From the NCBI GenBank assembly GCA_017439665.1, contig JAFSIS010000008.1, positions 46,765 to 110,764 on the forward strand: a stretch of 64,000 bases of DNA, read 5' to 3'. Every line of letters begins with the position of its first letter. Positions within the stretch are counted from its first letter, which is position 1. The DNA comes from Lachnospiraceae bacterium (GTDB lineage Bacteria > Bacillota > Clostridia > Lachnospirales > Lachnospiraceae). Shown piece by piece: positions 8,503 to 17,472 of the stretch. Both the position numbers and the translations under genes were made by a program. The notes beneath the pieces were generated by a model. It searched no databases. It was given only the letters and a program-made list of their open reading frames with translations, and had not been told where the DNA came from.

Positions 8503-9555
8503 ATGAAACAAAAGATTGGCCGTGTATTGGTAGAAACAGCGGTTCGCAGAACCATCAAGGATATTCAGCAGGATCCCGAAAGGAGTATCCGTAACCTGAT
8601 CGACATGGCTTTAAATTTTGCTGCCGGACGATTTCAGCAGCAGTTCTTTGAAGCCACCAGACAGGCCCTCAGCCGGGAAGACAGTGCCTATTACCGCCTG
8701 GTGACGGATGTGGTAAATTCCGTGGAGACGGACCGACTGGTCACCTTTGGCATGAATCTGGGCTACAACGGCTGTACCCGGGGTGCCAGGATCATCCGGT
8801 CCATTGAAGCCGAGGAGGGCTTTAATATTCCCTGGTGCCTTTCTCTGGATATTGATCAGGAAACTTTTTTGTCCCATACTTCTGCTTATAAACGGCTGAT
8901 CCGACAGGGCGAGGAGCTGGGTATCCATACCTGGCAGCTGCATACGGCGAATCCTTCAGAGCAGCTTCTGAATCTGGTCGCCGCCTTCCCCGATTCTGCC
9001 TTCGTTCTTTTTTGTCCTCCCGGATACATCAAAAAGGAGCTCCTTGCCCGGGCAGCCCATATTCCCAATCTGATGATCACCTGCATCTACAGCGAAAAGG
9101 AACAGGCAGAGTGTGAGCGAGCCTGCCGGGAGTTAAGGGCCGGCGGTTTTCTCTACGGTCTTCATCTGGTTTACCAAAAGAAAGAGGAAGCTTCTTTAAA
9201 AGACGACCACTATCTGGCAGGTCTGCTTAACCTGCATCCCGCCTTCGTATTTTTCAGTCCCGATCCCTCTCTGCCAGCCCCCGACAGACAGCGGTTCTAT
9301 TCGGTCATCAAGGCCCTCCGGCTAAGCCAGGATTATGCCGCTATTTTCCTGGAGCTTCATCTGGATAACCAGAAGATCGACAGTATCATTTCCCAGGATG
9401 GCTGCAGTGGTGGTTTCACCGCTCAGGGACGGCTGTATACTCTGGAGGAAAAAAATCTCTCCTCTGACACCTGTTTTTTTGACCATAACCTGAAATCCAT
9501 ACTCAAAACCGCCTTTCCCAAGGAGATAAAAAGGGAGCTGTCACAGGATTCTTAA
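8503..9555 (+). CDS. Radical-SAM-derived protein lacking the iron-sulfur cluster motif
   Basis: 350 residues from the ATG at 8503 (AAGGA 11 nt upstream); a GTG at 8479 is an alternative. The N-terminal part (IQQDPERSIRNLIDMALNFA, then a helical block and GFNIPWCLSLDID) matches from memory the leader of clostridial radical SAM proteins that normally continue DPTSACNLHCTGCW. Here CxxxCxxC is absent, replaced by DQETFLSHTSAYKRL, and the GGEPL SAM motif is replaced by NPSEQLL. Later barrel landmarks remain recognisable (FVLFCPPGYI, FLELHLDNQKI). I infer a non-catalytic or repurposed descendant. A TetR gene faces it convergently and both share an operator-like repeat. Confidence 0.6.
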   Translation: MKQKIGRVLVETAVRRTIKDIQQDPERSIRNLIDMALNFAAGRFQQQFFEATRQALSREDSAYYRLVTDVVNSVETDRLVTFGMNLGYNGCTRGARIIRSIEAEEGFNIPWCLSLDIDQETFLSHTSAYKRLIRQGEELGIHTWQLHTANPSEQLLNLVAAFPDSAFVLFCPPGYIKKELLARAAHIPNLMITCIYSEKEQAECERACRELRAGGFLYGLHLVYQKKEEASLKDDHYLAGLLNLHPAFVFFSPDPSLPAPDRQRFYSVIKALRLSQDYAAIFLELHLDNQKIDSIISQDGCSGGFTAQGRLYTLEEKNLSSDTCFFDHNLKSILKTAFPKEIKRELSQDS

Positions 9556-9576
9556 AAAGAATCCCCCGGCAGCTCC
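9534..9576 (-). terminator. Stem-loop between convergent genes
   Basis: GGAGCTG...GGATTCTT pairs with AAGAATCC...CAGCTCC, overlapping the last codons of the plus-strand gene. On the minus strand the stem is followed by CTTTTTAT, a good terminator for tetR; on the plus strand the T-run is poor. Confidence 0.6.
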
Positions 9577-10101
9577 TTAAGTTTCTCCAAAGCTTTTCAT
9601 ACAGTTTTTCATTCCCTTAAGCAGCTTCTTTGGTGACTCCGGTTCCTTTTTCAGCAGCCAGCGTTCAATGGCACAGATGTAGGCATCGGTAAAAAAGGTG
9701 ATATAAAAATCCAGCATTTCCTTTTCCTGAATGCTTCCTTCCAGGCAGGCATACAGGGTGGGATAAAGGTATTCCCGGAAATGCTCCGAAAAAGAATTCT
9801 GCCCCTCCATCCGAAGGGCCTTCCGGTAAAACCCCCTGTTTTCATAAAAATAGGTGCACAGATCCTGCAACAGATCCCACAGGGAGGGGTACTCCTTCCT
9901 ACTGACGATAGCGATAAATTCTATATCATAGATCCAGTTCACCAGATCATATTTATCCCGGAAATGGTAATAAAAGCTTTTCCGGTTCATTTCACACCGG
10001 TCGCAGATGTCCCCGATACTGATCTTTTCAAAAGGCTTTTCTTCCATCAGCTCCTTCAGGGCTGCTGCCAATGCCTTTTTGGTTATATTGGAATCGGCCA
10101 T
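9577..10101 (-). CDS. TetR/AcrR-family transcriptional regulator
   Basis: 174 residues. The N-terminal helix-turn-helix is clear: residues 6-50 with FEKISIGDICDRCEMNRKSF then YYHFRDKYDLVNWIY. The C-terminal ligand domain is of the DhaS-like/TetR_C short type (FYRKALRMEGQNSF, FFTDAYICAIERWLLKK). Its upstream region carries an inverted repeat shared with the convergent radical-SAM-like gene, so autoregulation and control of that gene are likely. The P-type ATPase is transcribed divergently 237 bp away and could also be controlled. Confidence 0.88.
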   Translation of the reverse strand: MADSNITKKALAAALKELMEEKPFEKISIGDICDRCEMNRKSFYYHFRDKYDLVNWIYDIEFIAIVSRKEYPSLWDLLQDLCTYFYENRGFYRKALRMEGQNSFSEHFREYLYPTLYACLEGSIQEKEMLDFYITFFTDAYICAIERWLLKKEPESPKKLLKGMKNCMKSFGET

Positions 10102-10174
10102 TTTCTCTCCCTTTCAAACGTGGAGATTATACCATAAATGAAGAATTTTCTCAAGAATATCCCGTTTTGTCTCC

Positions 10175-10196
10175 GGACATTTTTTCTTTTTTGTCC
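10175..10196. promoter_or_regulatory. Candidate TetR operator upstream of tetR
   Basis: GGACA, 12 nt almost all T, TGTCC. A second, tighter inverted repeat TGTCTCCGGACA overlaps its left side (10169-10179). It is the matching copy of the 8416-8437 site. Confidence 0.5.
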
Positions 10197-10338
10197 AAAA
10201 AAGTAATACTTTTTCAAAAACGGGAAAAAATAGGACATAAGCCCCTTTCGGTCTAATGCCCTGTGGGATTTTTTCCCCTATAATCCCTCTATCACTATTA
10301 TCATTTATCATCACCATAAATGGAGGAGGAAAAATTAA

Positions 10339-12954
10339 TTGACCCTTTATCACCAATCTATTGAAGAAGTTATGGAGCATCTGTCATCCGACGCCAAAAA
10401 CGGCCTTTCCCAGGCTGAAGCGAAGCGTCGGCTTCAGCAATACGGAGAAAACCGGCTTCAGGAAAAAAAGAAAAGAAGCAATCTCCAGCGTTTTATCGAC
10501 CAGTTTAAGGATGTCATGATCCTGATCCTGATTGCAGCAGCAGCCGTTTCCTTTGGCATTGCCATCATGGAAGGAAATCCAAAGGAATTTTTTGAGCCTG
10601 CCCTGATTCTTATTATCGTCATCCTGAATGCCGTTATGGGTGTCCTTCAGGAAAGTAAAGCAGAAAAGGCCCTGGATGCCCTAAAAAGTCTCTCCGCTCC
10701 CCATGCCCGCATTATCCGGGAGGGCCGGGAGGAGCTTATCGAATCCACACAGCTGGTTCCCGGTGATCTGATCCGTCTGGAGGCCGGCGATTTCATTCCT
10801 GCCGATGCCAGACTGATCCACAGTGCCAGTCTCAAGGCCGAGGAATCCGCTCTTACCGGTGAATCGGTGCCGGCAGAAAAAAATGCTGCTGATACCATTC
10901 CCATCGATGCCCCCCTGGGCGACAGACACAATATGATCTTTTCCGGCTGCAGTATTACATACGGAACGGCCCTGGCTATGGTGACCGCCACCGGTATGGA
11001 TACGGAAATGGGAAAAATTGCAGGCCTGCTGGAAGGGGAAGAAAACATCCAGACCCCTCTGCAGAAAAAACTGTCCCAGCTGGGAAAATATTTAGGAATC
11101 ATGGCTCTGGCCGCCTGCGCGGTTATTTTCGTGGTGGGACTGGTCAATGGTATTCCTGCCATAGAGATCTTTATGACTGCCGTTTCTCTGGCTGTCTCTG
11201 CTATTCCGGAGGGACTTCCTGCCATCGTGACCATCGTTCTTTCCATCGGTGTTCAGAGGATGGTCAGTAAAAATGCCATTATCCGCCGTCTTCCTGCCGT
11301 GGAAACCCTGGGCAGTGCCTCCGTCATCTGCTCTGACAAAACCGGTACCCTTACCCAGAACCGGATGACTCTGGTTTCCGCCTGGCCTGAAAGCCTTCCG
11401 GCTCCCGAGGATATAGGCTCCTCAGCTTCCGAAGAGGTGCTTAGACTCTTACGCCTGGCCACCCTCTGCTGTGACGGCTCCGTTACCTTCCATGACGGAA
11501 AGGAACAGCACATCGGCGATCCTACGGAAACAGCCATCGTTCTGGCTGCCCATAAAAATGGTCTGGAAAAAGAAGCTCTGAATGCAGCCCACCCCCGGCT
11601 GGCAGAGATTCCCTTCGATTCTGACCGGAAGCTGATGACTACCGTACACAGCATTGACGGTAAGATCCTGGCCATCGTAAAGGGTGCCTTCGATGTAATG
11701 GCCCCTCTATGTATAGAAGGCAATCTGACTCTGGCCGGAAAAATCAACGAGGAAATGAGCTCCCAGGCACTGCGGGTACTGGCTATCGGCTGTAAGGAGC
11801 TTTCCCTGATCCCTGATGAGGCCCTGCCCGAAGAATTGGAAAAAGACCTTACCTTTTTAGGCTTAGTGGGAATGATCGATCCTCCCCGCCCGGAAGCAAA
11901 GGCTGCTGTAGAGACCTGCCGAAAAGCAGGAATCAAACCGGTAATGATCACCGGCGACCATGTAGTTACCGCCTCTGCCATTGCTTCCCAGCTGGGAATT
12001 CTCCACTCCGGGGATAAGGCGATTACCGGTGTAGAACTGGATCGGATGGACGATGCCCAGCTGGATGCACAGATCGAAAAGATCTCTGTCTATGCCCGTG
12101 TTTCTCCGGAAAACAAGATCCGTATCGTAAAAGCCTGGCAGAAAAAAGGGCAGGTAGTTGCCATGACCGGTGACGGAGTCAATGATGCTCCCGCTCTGAA
12201 GGCTGCAGACATCGGCTGTGCCATGGGCATTACCGGAACCGACGTAGCCAAAGGTGCTGCCGACATGACCCTGACGGATGATAATTTTGCCACCATCGTG
12301 GATGCTGTCCGGGAAGGCCGGGGAATCTATGCCAACATCAAAAAAGTAGTGGGCTTCCTTCTGGGAACCAATATTGGTGAGGTGGTATCCGTTTTTACCG
12401 CCATGCTTTTATGGCATAAATCTCCTTTTCTTTCCATGCAGCTTTTGTGGATCAATCTGGTAACGGACAGTCTTCCTGCCATTGCTTTAGGTATGGAGGC
12501 GGTAGAGGAGGATATTATGGAGAAGGCTCCGAAACCCAAAGAAGAGGGGCTGTTTGCCCACGGCTTCGGTATCCGTATCGTTCTTCAGGGCTTTATGTTC
12601 GGTATCCTTTCTCTGATCGCCTTTAGAATCGGTGAAAATGTCACCGGACAGCTGGCCGGCGGACAGACTATGGCCTTTATGGTTCTGGCTATCTCCCAGG
12701 TTCTGCAGGCCTTTAATATGCGTTCCGAGCACTCTCTGTTCAAGATCGGCTTTTTTGGCAACAAGACCCTGAACCGGGCAGCCCTGCTCTCCCTCATTCT
12801 GGTGCTTGTGGTCATGTTCACTCCCCTTGCTACAGCCTTTGGTCTGATCGCCCTGCCGGGCCATCTGTACCTGATCGGGCTGGGTCTAATCCTGGTGCCC
12901 CTTGTTCTAATGGAGGGCTCCAAGGTCCTGGGGCTGATCCGGCACCGGGGGTAA
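10339..12954 (+). CDS. Calcium-transporting P-type ATPase (SERCA/PMCA type)
   Basis: 871 residues. Type II P-ATPase: N-terminal cation-ATPase domain (QSIEEVMEHLSSDAKNGLS), TGES actuator loop, TM4 ion-site motif PEGLP near residues 290-294, phosphorylation motif ICSDKTGTLT with the aspartate at residue 333, MITGDH and MTGDGVNDAPAL hinge motifs, and about six further C-terminal membrane segments. The glutamate in PEGLP and the later NLVTDSLPAIALG support Ca2+ rather than K+ specificity. The start is TTG at 10339 after GGAGGAGG. It probably exports Ca2+ (or Mn2+). Confidence 0.92.
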   Translation: MTLYHQSIEEVMEHLSSDAKNGLSQAEAKRRLQQYGENRLQEKKKRSNLQRFIDQFKDVMILILIAAAAVSFGIAIMEGNPKEFFEPALILIIVILNAVMGVLQESKAEKALDALKSLSAPHARIIREGREELIESTQLVPGDLIRLEAGDFIPADARLIHSASLKAEESALTGESVPAEKNAADTIPIDAPLGDRHNMIFSGCSITYGTALAMVTATGMDTEMGKIAGLLEGEENIQTPLQKKLSQLGKYLGIMALAACAVIFVVGLVNGIPAIEIFMTAVSLAVSAIPEGLPAIVTIVLSIGVQRMVSKNAIIRRLPAVETLGSASVICSDKTGTLTQNRMTLVSAWPESLPAPEDIGSSASEEVLRLLRLATLCCDGSVTFHDGKEQHIGDPTETAIVLAAHKNGLEKEALNAAHPRLAEIPFDSDRKLMTTVHSIDGKILAIVKGAFDVMAPLCIEGNLTLAGKINEEMSSQALRVLAIGCKELSLIPDEALPEELEKDLTFLGLVGMIDPPRPEAKAAVETCRKAGIKPVMITGDHVVTASAIASQLGILHSGDKAITGVELDRMDDAQLDAQIEKISVYARVSPENKIRIVKAWQKKGQVVAMTGDGVNDAPALKAADIGCAMGITGTDVAKGAADMTLTDDNFATIVDAVREGRGIYANIKKVVGFLLGTNIGEVVSVFTAMLLWHKSPFLSMQLLWINLVTDSLPAIALGMEAVEEDIMEKAPKPKEEGLFAHGFGIRIVLQGFMFGILSLIAFRIGENVTGQLAGGQTMAFMVLAISQVLQAFNMRSEHSLFKIGFFGNKTLNRAALLSLILVLVVMFTPLATAFGLIALPGHLYLIGLGLILVPLVLMEGSKVLGLIRHRG

Positions 12955-12959
12955 AGGGG

Positions 12960-13137
12960 CCAAAAGCAGCTTCATAGACTAATAAAGGGTATCTGTTCCC
13001 TTGTTCGCTTGTTGCCACGAGCAGTGTCCTCCCTGCACGTACTGATCAATCAGTTCGCGTGGGAAGGACACTGTCTTCGCAAATGCGTACAAGTGGAAGC
13101 AGATACCCTTTTTTTCAGTCTATGAGGCCGCTTTTGG
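12960..13137. repeat. Family A long-hairpin element, copy 1 (178 bp)
   Basis: Imperfect long inverted repeat: CCAAAAGC...TTCATAGACT...AAAGGGTATCTG at the left returns as CAGATACCC...AGTCTATG...GCTTTTGG at the right. Inside lie TTGTTCGCTTGTTGC (13001-13015) and CGCAAATGCGTACAA (13079-13093), around an inner stem GCAGTGTCC/GGACACTGTC. The same two blocks occur at 31.5 kb with different stems. It fills the gap between the convergent ATPase and ABC genes and must act at least as a strong terminator hairpin. Confidence 0.8.
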
Positions 13138-13186
13138 AGGTACTATTATTTCCTGTTTTTTCCAATAAGATTCCTGCATGAGGATT

Positions 13187-13957
13187 TTACTCTTCTTTTT
13201 GAGCAAAATAATAATATGTATTTTCCTGTTCTTCAAATATCTTTGTCCGGATCTGGAAAACCCGGTCCATTTCTCCTGAGGTAATGATTTCCTCCGGGCT
13301 TCCGGTGGTTACGATTTTTCCGGCTTCCATAAGGATCAGGTTATGGGAGTATTCCAGAGCCAGATTCAGATCGTGGAGAACCATGACGATGGTCTTTCCC
13401 GACCGGTTCAGTTCACGAACCAGCTCCATCAGTTCAAAGCGAATATGGATATCCAGGTAAGTTGTGGGCTCATCCAGAAAGATCAGCTCCGTATCCTGAG
13501 CCAGTGCCATGGCGATATAGGCACGCTGCCGTTCACCACCGGACAGCTTATTTACCAGACGATGGCGGTAATCTGCCATATTTACCCTCTCCATGGCCTC
13601 TTCAACATGGCGCTTATCTTCCTTCGTGATCCCCTGCCCATACTTCCGATAAGGAAAACGTCCATAGGAAACCAGATCTGCCACCTCGATTTCCGGTGGC
13701 TGGTGGCTTTGGGAAAGCAGTGCCACCTGACGGGCCACCTTTTTGGGTTTCATTTCCCTGATTCTTTTTCCCTCCAGAAGCACTTCTCCTTCTGTGGCCG
13801 GCATCAGATTGCAGGCCACCTTAAGCAAGGTACTCTTTCCACATCCGTTGGGCCCCAGAATGGTGGTGATCTTTCCTCTGGGAAAGCTCACCGAAACCTC
13901 TTTCAACAAGGGAGAACAGCCGGGGTAAGCAAAGGAAATTCTGTTTAATTCAATCAT
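13187..13957 (-). CDS. FecE/FepC-type ABC transporter ATP-binding protein
   Basis: 256 residues. Walker A GPNGCGKST, Q-loop, signature LSGGERQR, Walker B ELIFLDEPTTYLD and the switch histidine in VLHDLNLAL are all intact. The AYIAMALAQDTE stretch is typical of iron-siderophore/haem/B12 importers. It overlaps the permease gene by 8 bp, indicating translational coupling. It energises import of a metal chelate; the substrate is discussed under the adjacent genes. Confidence 0.92.
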   Translation of the reverse strand: MIELNRISFAYPGCSPLLKEVSVSFPRGKITTILGPNGCGKSTLLKVACNLMPATEGEVLLEGKRIREMKPKKVARQVALLSQSHQPPEIEVADLVSYGRFPYRKYGQGITKEDKRHVEEAMERVNMADYRHRLVNKLSGGERQRAYIAMALAQDTELIFLDEPTTYLDIHIRFELMELVRELNRSGKTIVMVLHDLNLALEYSHNLILMEAGKIVTTGSPEEIITSGEMDRVFQIRTKIFEEQENTYYYFAQKEE

Positions 13958-14972
13958 TTACTCTCCTCCTGCTGCGAATGATCAGATAGATGAAAAAGGG
14001 TCCTCCCAGGAAAGACAACAGGATTCCTACGGGAACCTCATAGGGAGCAAAGGCCGTTCTGGATACCAGATCGCAGAGAATGACGAAGGCTCCACCCGCA
14101 AAAATACAGGAAGGCACCAGATACCGGTTGTCATTGCCGATCAGAAACCGGAATCCGTGGGGAATGATCAGTCCCACAAAGCTGATGAGTCCGGCAAAGC
14201 TGACCGCTGCTCCTGCCAGGATGGCCGCTGTAAACACCAGCAAAAACCGGGTTCTTCCTACGCTCATTCCCAGACTTCTGGCGGTATCGCTTCCCAGGGA
14301 AACGATGTTCATATCCCTTCTCATCATCATGGCCAGCAATAGTCCGATCAGAATATACCAGACCGGTGCTTCCAGACTTTTTAAGGTTACTGCTGAAAGT
14401 CCTCCCACCAGAAAGGTACTGGCACCGATATAGGCATCCGGATACAGGATCATAATGCAGTTCATTCCTGCTCCCAGGATGCTGCTCATGGCAATACCCG
14501 TAAGCACCAGAGTGACCCGGGAAACGCTTTTTCCCATAGCCAGGGCAAATACGGCCAGAGCCGTAAGCAGGGCTCCCAGAAAGGCTGCCAGAGGCAGAAG
14601 GGAGGGCCGGGAAGGCAGAAGGGCCGAGCATAAAAGTACCAGAAGACCGGCTCCGTTATTGACACCAATCACGCTGGGACTGGCAAGAGGATTCTGCAGC
14701 ACTGCCTGCAGGATGCTCCCACACACTGCAAGAGAGCTTCCTGCCAGTAAAGCCCCCAGCACTCTGGGGAGTCTGCTGTGGATCACGATTCTGTAGGCTG
14801 AGGCAGTGGTATCTCCCTTTGCCCAAGCTTCAAAAAAGGCAGCGGGAGAAATGTTGCTGGAACCGATAGTCACGCCTGAAACCAGGGCAATAACGACCAA
14901 GAGGAAGGTGACCAGAATGGCCAGCCTTCCTTTTTGTTGATTAGTCAGTTGTTTTTTCTTTTTTTCATTCAT
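13950..14972 (-). CDS. FecCD-family ABC transporter permease
   Basis: 340 residues, about nine to ten membrane segments. FecCD landmarks: GSSLAVCGSILQAVLQNPLA near residue 80, LTGIAMSSILGAGMN, and AGLISFVGLIIPHGFRFLIG before the coupling helix. Such permeases form homodimers in siderophore, haem or cobalamin importers. It sits between the binding-protein gene (8 bp upstream) and the ATPase (8-bp overlap). Confidence 0.92.
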   Translation of the reverse strand: MNEKKKKQLTNQQKGRLAILVTFLLVVIALVSGVTIGSSNISPAAFFEAWAKGDTTASAYRIVIHSRLPRVLGALLAGSSLAVCGSILQAVLQNPLASPSVIGVNNGAGLLVLLCSALLPSRPSLLPLAAFLGALLTALAVFALAMGKSVSRVTLVLTGIAMSSILGAGMNCIMILYPDAYIGASTFLVGGLSAVTLKSLEAPVWYILIGLLLAMMMRRDMNIVSLGSDTARSLGMSVGRTRFLLVFTAAILAGAAVSFAGLISFVGLIIPHGFRFLIGNDNRYLVPSCIFAGGAFVILCDLVSRTAFAPYEVPVGILLSFLGGPFFIYLIIRSRRRVND

Positions 14973-14979
14973 GTCTGTT

Positions 14980-16017
14980 TTATTTGGTCATCAGATCAGC
15001 AAGATACTGATAGCTGTCAGCCCATTTTGCATTGGGCTTGTACAAAAACTGCTCTCTGGGAAGAAGAATATAACGCTCATTTACCACTGCGGTAAGGCTG
15101 CTCCAGGCAGGATTGCTTTCAATACTTTCTTCCAGATTTTTCCTTGTTGCTTCATCATCATTGCCCATGGCGATCACGAAGATGTAATCCGGATCTACTT
15201 CGATCACCTCTTCCATGCTGAACTGGGTAAGCAGGCTGGGGTAGTCGTCGATGATATTATGGGCTCCCAGCTCGGTCAGCATCCGGCCGGTCATGGAATC
15301 GGAATTCTGAGGTCTAACCCCGCCGGAATAGGTGATCAGAAGCAGGAAGGCAGGCTCTTCTCCCAGTTCGGTATCGGCAAGGATCTGTTCGATCTGCTTT
15401 TGTACCTGAAGTCCGTTTTTCTCATAGGCTTCACTGTTACCGGTAATATCCGTACAAATTTTCAGCATTTTCAGGTAATCTTCAAAATGGGTCACACTGA
15501 AGTAAGCCGCTGGGATGCCTGCTGCCTCCAAAGAAGACTTTAAGGTCATATGGTTATCGGTACGGACGGTTTCTGCGGAAAGGATCACCAGATCCGGATC
15601 CAGCGCCAGAAGCTCCTCCATATTGGGATTCTGGTAGGTTCCTACATTTACTGCCGTTTCCGGAATTCCCAGTTCCCGATTGTCGGTGGTATCCTCAGAG
15701 GTTCCCACCAGACTGTCGGCTCCTCCTGCCAGTACCCAGATTTCTGCAAAGCTTCCCATCAGGGTCACCACCCTTTCCGGATTCTCTACAGTAATTTCCT
15801 GGCCCAGATCATCCACAAAGGTATAGGGTCCCTGTGCTTCACTCTCTTCTGTCTTACCCACGATTTCTTCTGCAATCGTCGTATCTATACTGTCCGCCGT
15901 GGCTATTACTTCCGTTTCGGTCTGGCCCTGCGCACTCTTTGCGCCTCCACAGCCTGCCAGACAGGCTGCTGCCAGTAAAAGTGTCAGTAATTTATGGCTC
16001 AATTTTCTCTTTTTCAT
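14980..16017 (-). CDS. Metal-chelate/haem ABC transporter substrate-binding lipoprotein
   Basis: 345 residues from the ATG at 16017, chosen because AAAGGGGAG precedes it and because a longer reading would overlap the radical SAM gene. The lipoprotein signal is LLTLLLAAACLAGCGG with the lipobox cysteine near residue 23. The BtuF/FepB-type fold shows in QEITVENPERVVTLMGSFAE, LLALDPDLVILSAE and VDPDYIFVIAMGN. Substrate cannot be assigned; the neighbouring AhbD/NirJ2-like gene makes a tetrapyrrole or iron chelate plausible. Confidence 0.88.
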   Translation of the reverse strand: MKKRKLSHKLLTLLLAAACLAGCGGAKSAQGQTETEVIATADSIDTTIAEEIVGKTEESEAQGPYTFVDDLGQEITVENPERVVTLMGSFAEIWVLAGGADSLVGTSEDTTDNRELGIPETAVNVGTYQNPNMEELLALDPDLVILSAETVRTDNHMTLKSSLEAAGIPAAYFSVTHFEDYLKMLKICTDITGNSEAYEKNGLQVQKQIEQILADTELGEEPAFLLLITYSGGVRPQNSDSMTGRMLTELGAHNIIDDYPSLLTQFSMEEVIEVDPDYIFVIAMGNDDEATRKNLEESIESNPAWSSLTAVVNERYILLPREQFLYKPNAKWADSYQYLADLMTK

Positions 16018-16039
16018 TATTTTCTCCCCTTTACCGGTA

Positions 16040-17038
16040 TTAAACCAGCTTCTGTCCGTAAGCACAGTAATTATCTTCCTGGAGAATATCTCCTTCATGA
16101 TAATATGCGGCACGGGCACGACAGCCTCCGCAGACATCGTTGTATTCACATTCTCCGCAGGAGCCTGCGTATTTCTTTGATCTCAGCTTCTGGAATACAG
16201 GGCTGTGCTCCCAGATCTGGTCGAATTCATATTCCCGGACATCTCCCGCTTCTTCCACCATGTAAGCACAGGGACGCACCTTACCTACAGGGCTGATGAT
16301 GCAGTAGGTCAGACCTGCAAGGCAGCCTCTGGTAAAGCGATCACCTACCTCTACACCTACTTCTTTTGCCACACGGGTAAACTGGGGTGCACAGGTAGGC
16401 TTAATGGAAATAGGAACCTCTTTTTGTTTTTCCATAATGCTTCTTAAGAGCTTCTCGTATTCCAGGGATTCCACTGCTGTCTCTTCGATGAATACACCCC
16501 TTCCTACCGGAATCAGGAAAAAGATATATTCTGCAATGGCTCCCATTTCCACTGCAAAGTCGATAATATCCAAAATTTCTCCTTTATTCCAATCCATAAC
16601 GGTGGTATGGATCTGGAAGGGAAGCCCTGCCTCACGACAGTTTTTCATGCCCTGAATGGTCCGCTTGTAAGCCTCAGGATGGCCTCTGAATTCGTTGTGT
16701 TTTTTCTCATCCAGACTATCCAGGCTGATCCCCATGGCTGCTGCTCCCGCATCCTTAAGCTTCCGGGCTACCTCTTTAGTGATCAGCATTCCATTGGTAC
16801 CGAAAACCGGCCTTAACCCTTTTGATGCTGCGTAGGCAACCAGCTCGTAAATATCCGGTCGGGTCAGAGGTTCTCCACCGCTGAAGATCATGATTTTAAA
16901 GCCGGCACGGGCAATGCCGTCGATCAGCTTTTTTCCCTCTTCCGTGGTCAGCTCTGCCTCTTTCGCTTCTCCGGCATCCTGATAGCAGTGGCTGCAGGTC
17001 AGGTTGCACAGGTTTGTCGTCATCCAAGATACAATCAT
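16040..17038 (-). CDS. Radical SAM/SPASM protein of the AhbD/NirJ2 type
   Basis: 332 residues. The SAM cluster motif CNLTCSHCY is near residues 11-19 and FSGGEPL follows near 53-59. A C-terminal SPASM-type set of cysteines is present (GCLAGLTYC, RPCAYM, CGECEYNDVCGGCRARA). KLIDGIARAGFKIMIFSGG and FRGHPEAYKRTIQGMKNCRE resemble proteins annotated as haem/haem d1 biosynthesis (AhbC, AhbD, NirJ2). No other haem-pathway gene is near. The FecBCDE importer follows 22 bp downstream, so it may act on an imported tetrapyrrole. The leader holds three consecutive hairpins. Confidence 0.75.
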   Translation of the reverse strand: MIVSWMTTNLCNLTCSHCYQDAGEAKEAELTTEEGKKLIDGIARAGFKIMIFSGGEPLTRPDIYELVAYAASKGLRPVFGTNGMLITKEVARKLKDAGAAAMGISLDSLDEKKHNEFRGHPEAYKRTIQGMKNCREAGLPFQIHTTVMDWNKGEILDIIDFAVEMGAIAEYIFFLIPVGRGVFIEETAVESLEYEKLLRSIMEKQKEVPISIKPTCAPQFTRVAKEVGVEVGDRFTRGCLAGLTYCIISPVGKVRPCAYMVEEAGDVREYEFDQIWEHSPVFQKLRSKKYAGSCGECEYNDVCGGCRARAAYYHEGDILQEDNYCAYGQKLV

Positions 17039-17054
17039 TTTTCCTCCTTATTCT

Positions 17055-17145
17055 GCTGCTTTAGCAGCCCCGGAGTCACAGGGACTTTGTGCACCGGCAC
17101 AAATCCCAGGCTGAACGAATAGCATTCGTTCAATCTGCTCCTTCA
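17055..17145 (-). promoter_or_regulatory. Three-hairpin leader of the radical SAM operon
   Basis: On the minus strand: TGAACGAAT/ATTCGTTCA, then GGGATTTGTGC/GCACAAAGTCCC, then GGCTGC-TAAA-GCAGC, ending 6 nt before the AAGGAGG site. The same three-step order occurs before the amino-acid-binding protein gene at 24.7 kb. Further upstream GACAAAATTTGTC (perfect palindrome near 17243-17255) and ATACTTTAGTAT lie in the likely promoter area. The rest of 17146-17472 holds only promoters. Confidence 0.6.
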
Positions 17146-17440
17146 TTCCTTTTGCGCTGTCACGGTTTTCGACAAACTGTAATAGCTTTTTCATTTTATC
17201 ATACTAAAGTATTACTGGAAATTGGCGATATGACACAGAGTAATTTGACAAAATTTGTCTATTTTGTTTACCTTCTTTTAGTTTCCCTTACCGTTTGCTT
17301 AAGGTTAGCTTAAGAGGCTTTTTTTCGCCCTTTGCAGCCTCTCCTTTTTTTGATATGATGTATCTATTCAGAGTCAGGCAGATTCATCCAGAAATATGTG
17401 ATGAATGCTTGCATATAGTTACATAAAAATGGGGGATATT

Positions 17441-17455
17441 GCTGCCGACTGCAGC
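17441..17455 (+). repeat. Family D mini-hairpin before the flavodoxin-ferredoxin gene
   Basis: GCTGC-CGACT-GCAGC followed by AGAAAAGAGAGG and the ATG at 17473. It is one of eight similar hairpins directly 5' of ribosome sites in this window. Confidence 0.65.
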
Positions 17456-17472
17456 AGAAAAGAGAGGTATGT

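Noticed and set aside
10647..11981. Minus-strand frames of up to 242 codons opposite the P-type ATPase
   Set aside because: The plus-strand ATPase is complete with all family motifs; the opposite frames are serine/proline-rich shadow translations.
17243..17255. Fur box
   Set aside because: GACAAAATTTGTC is a clean palindrome but does not match the Fur GATAATGATAATCATTATC consensus; the regulator is left open.
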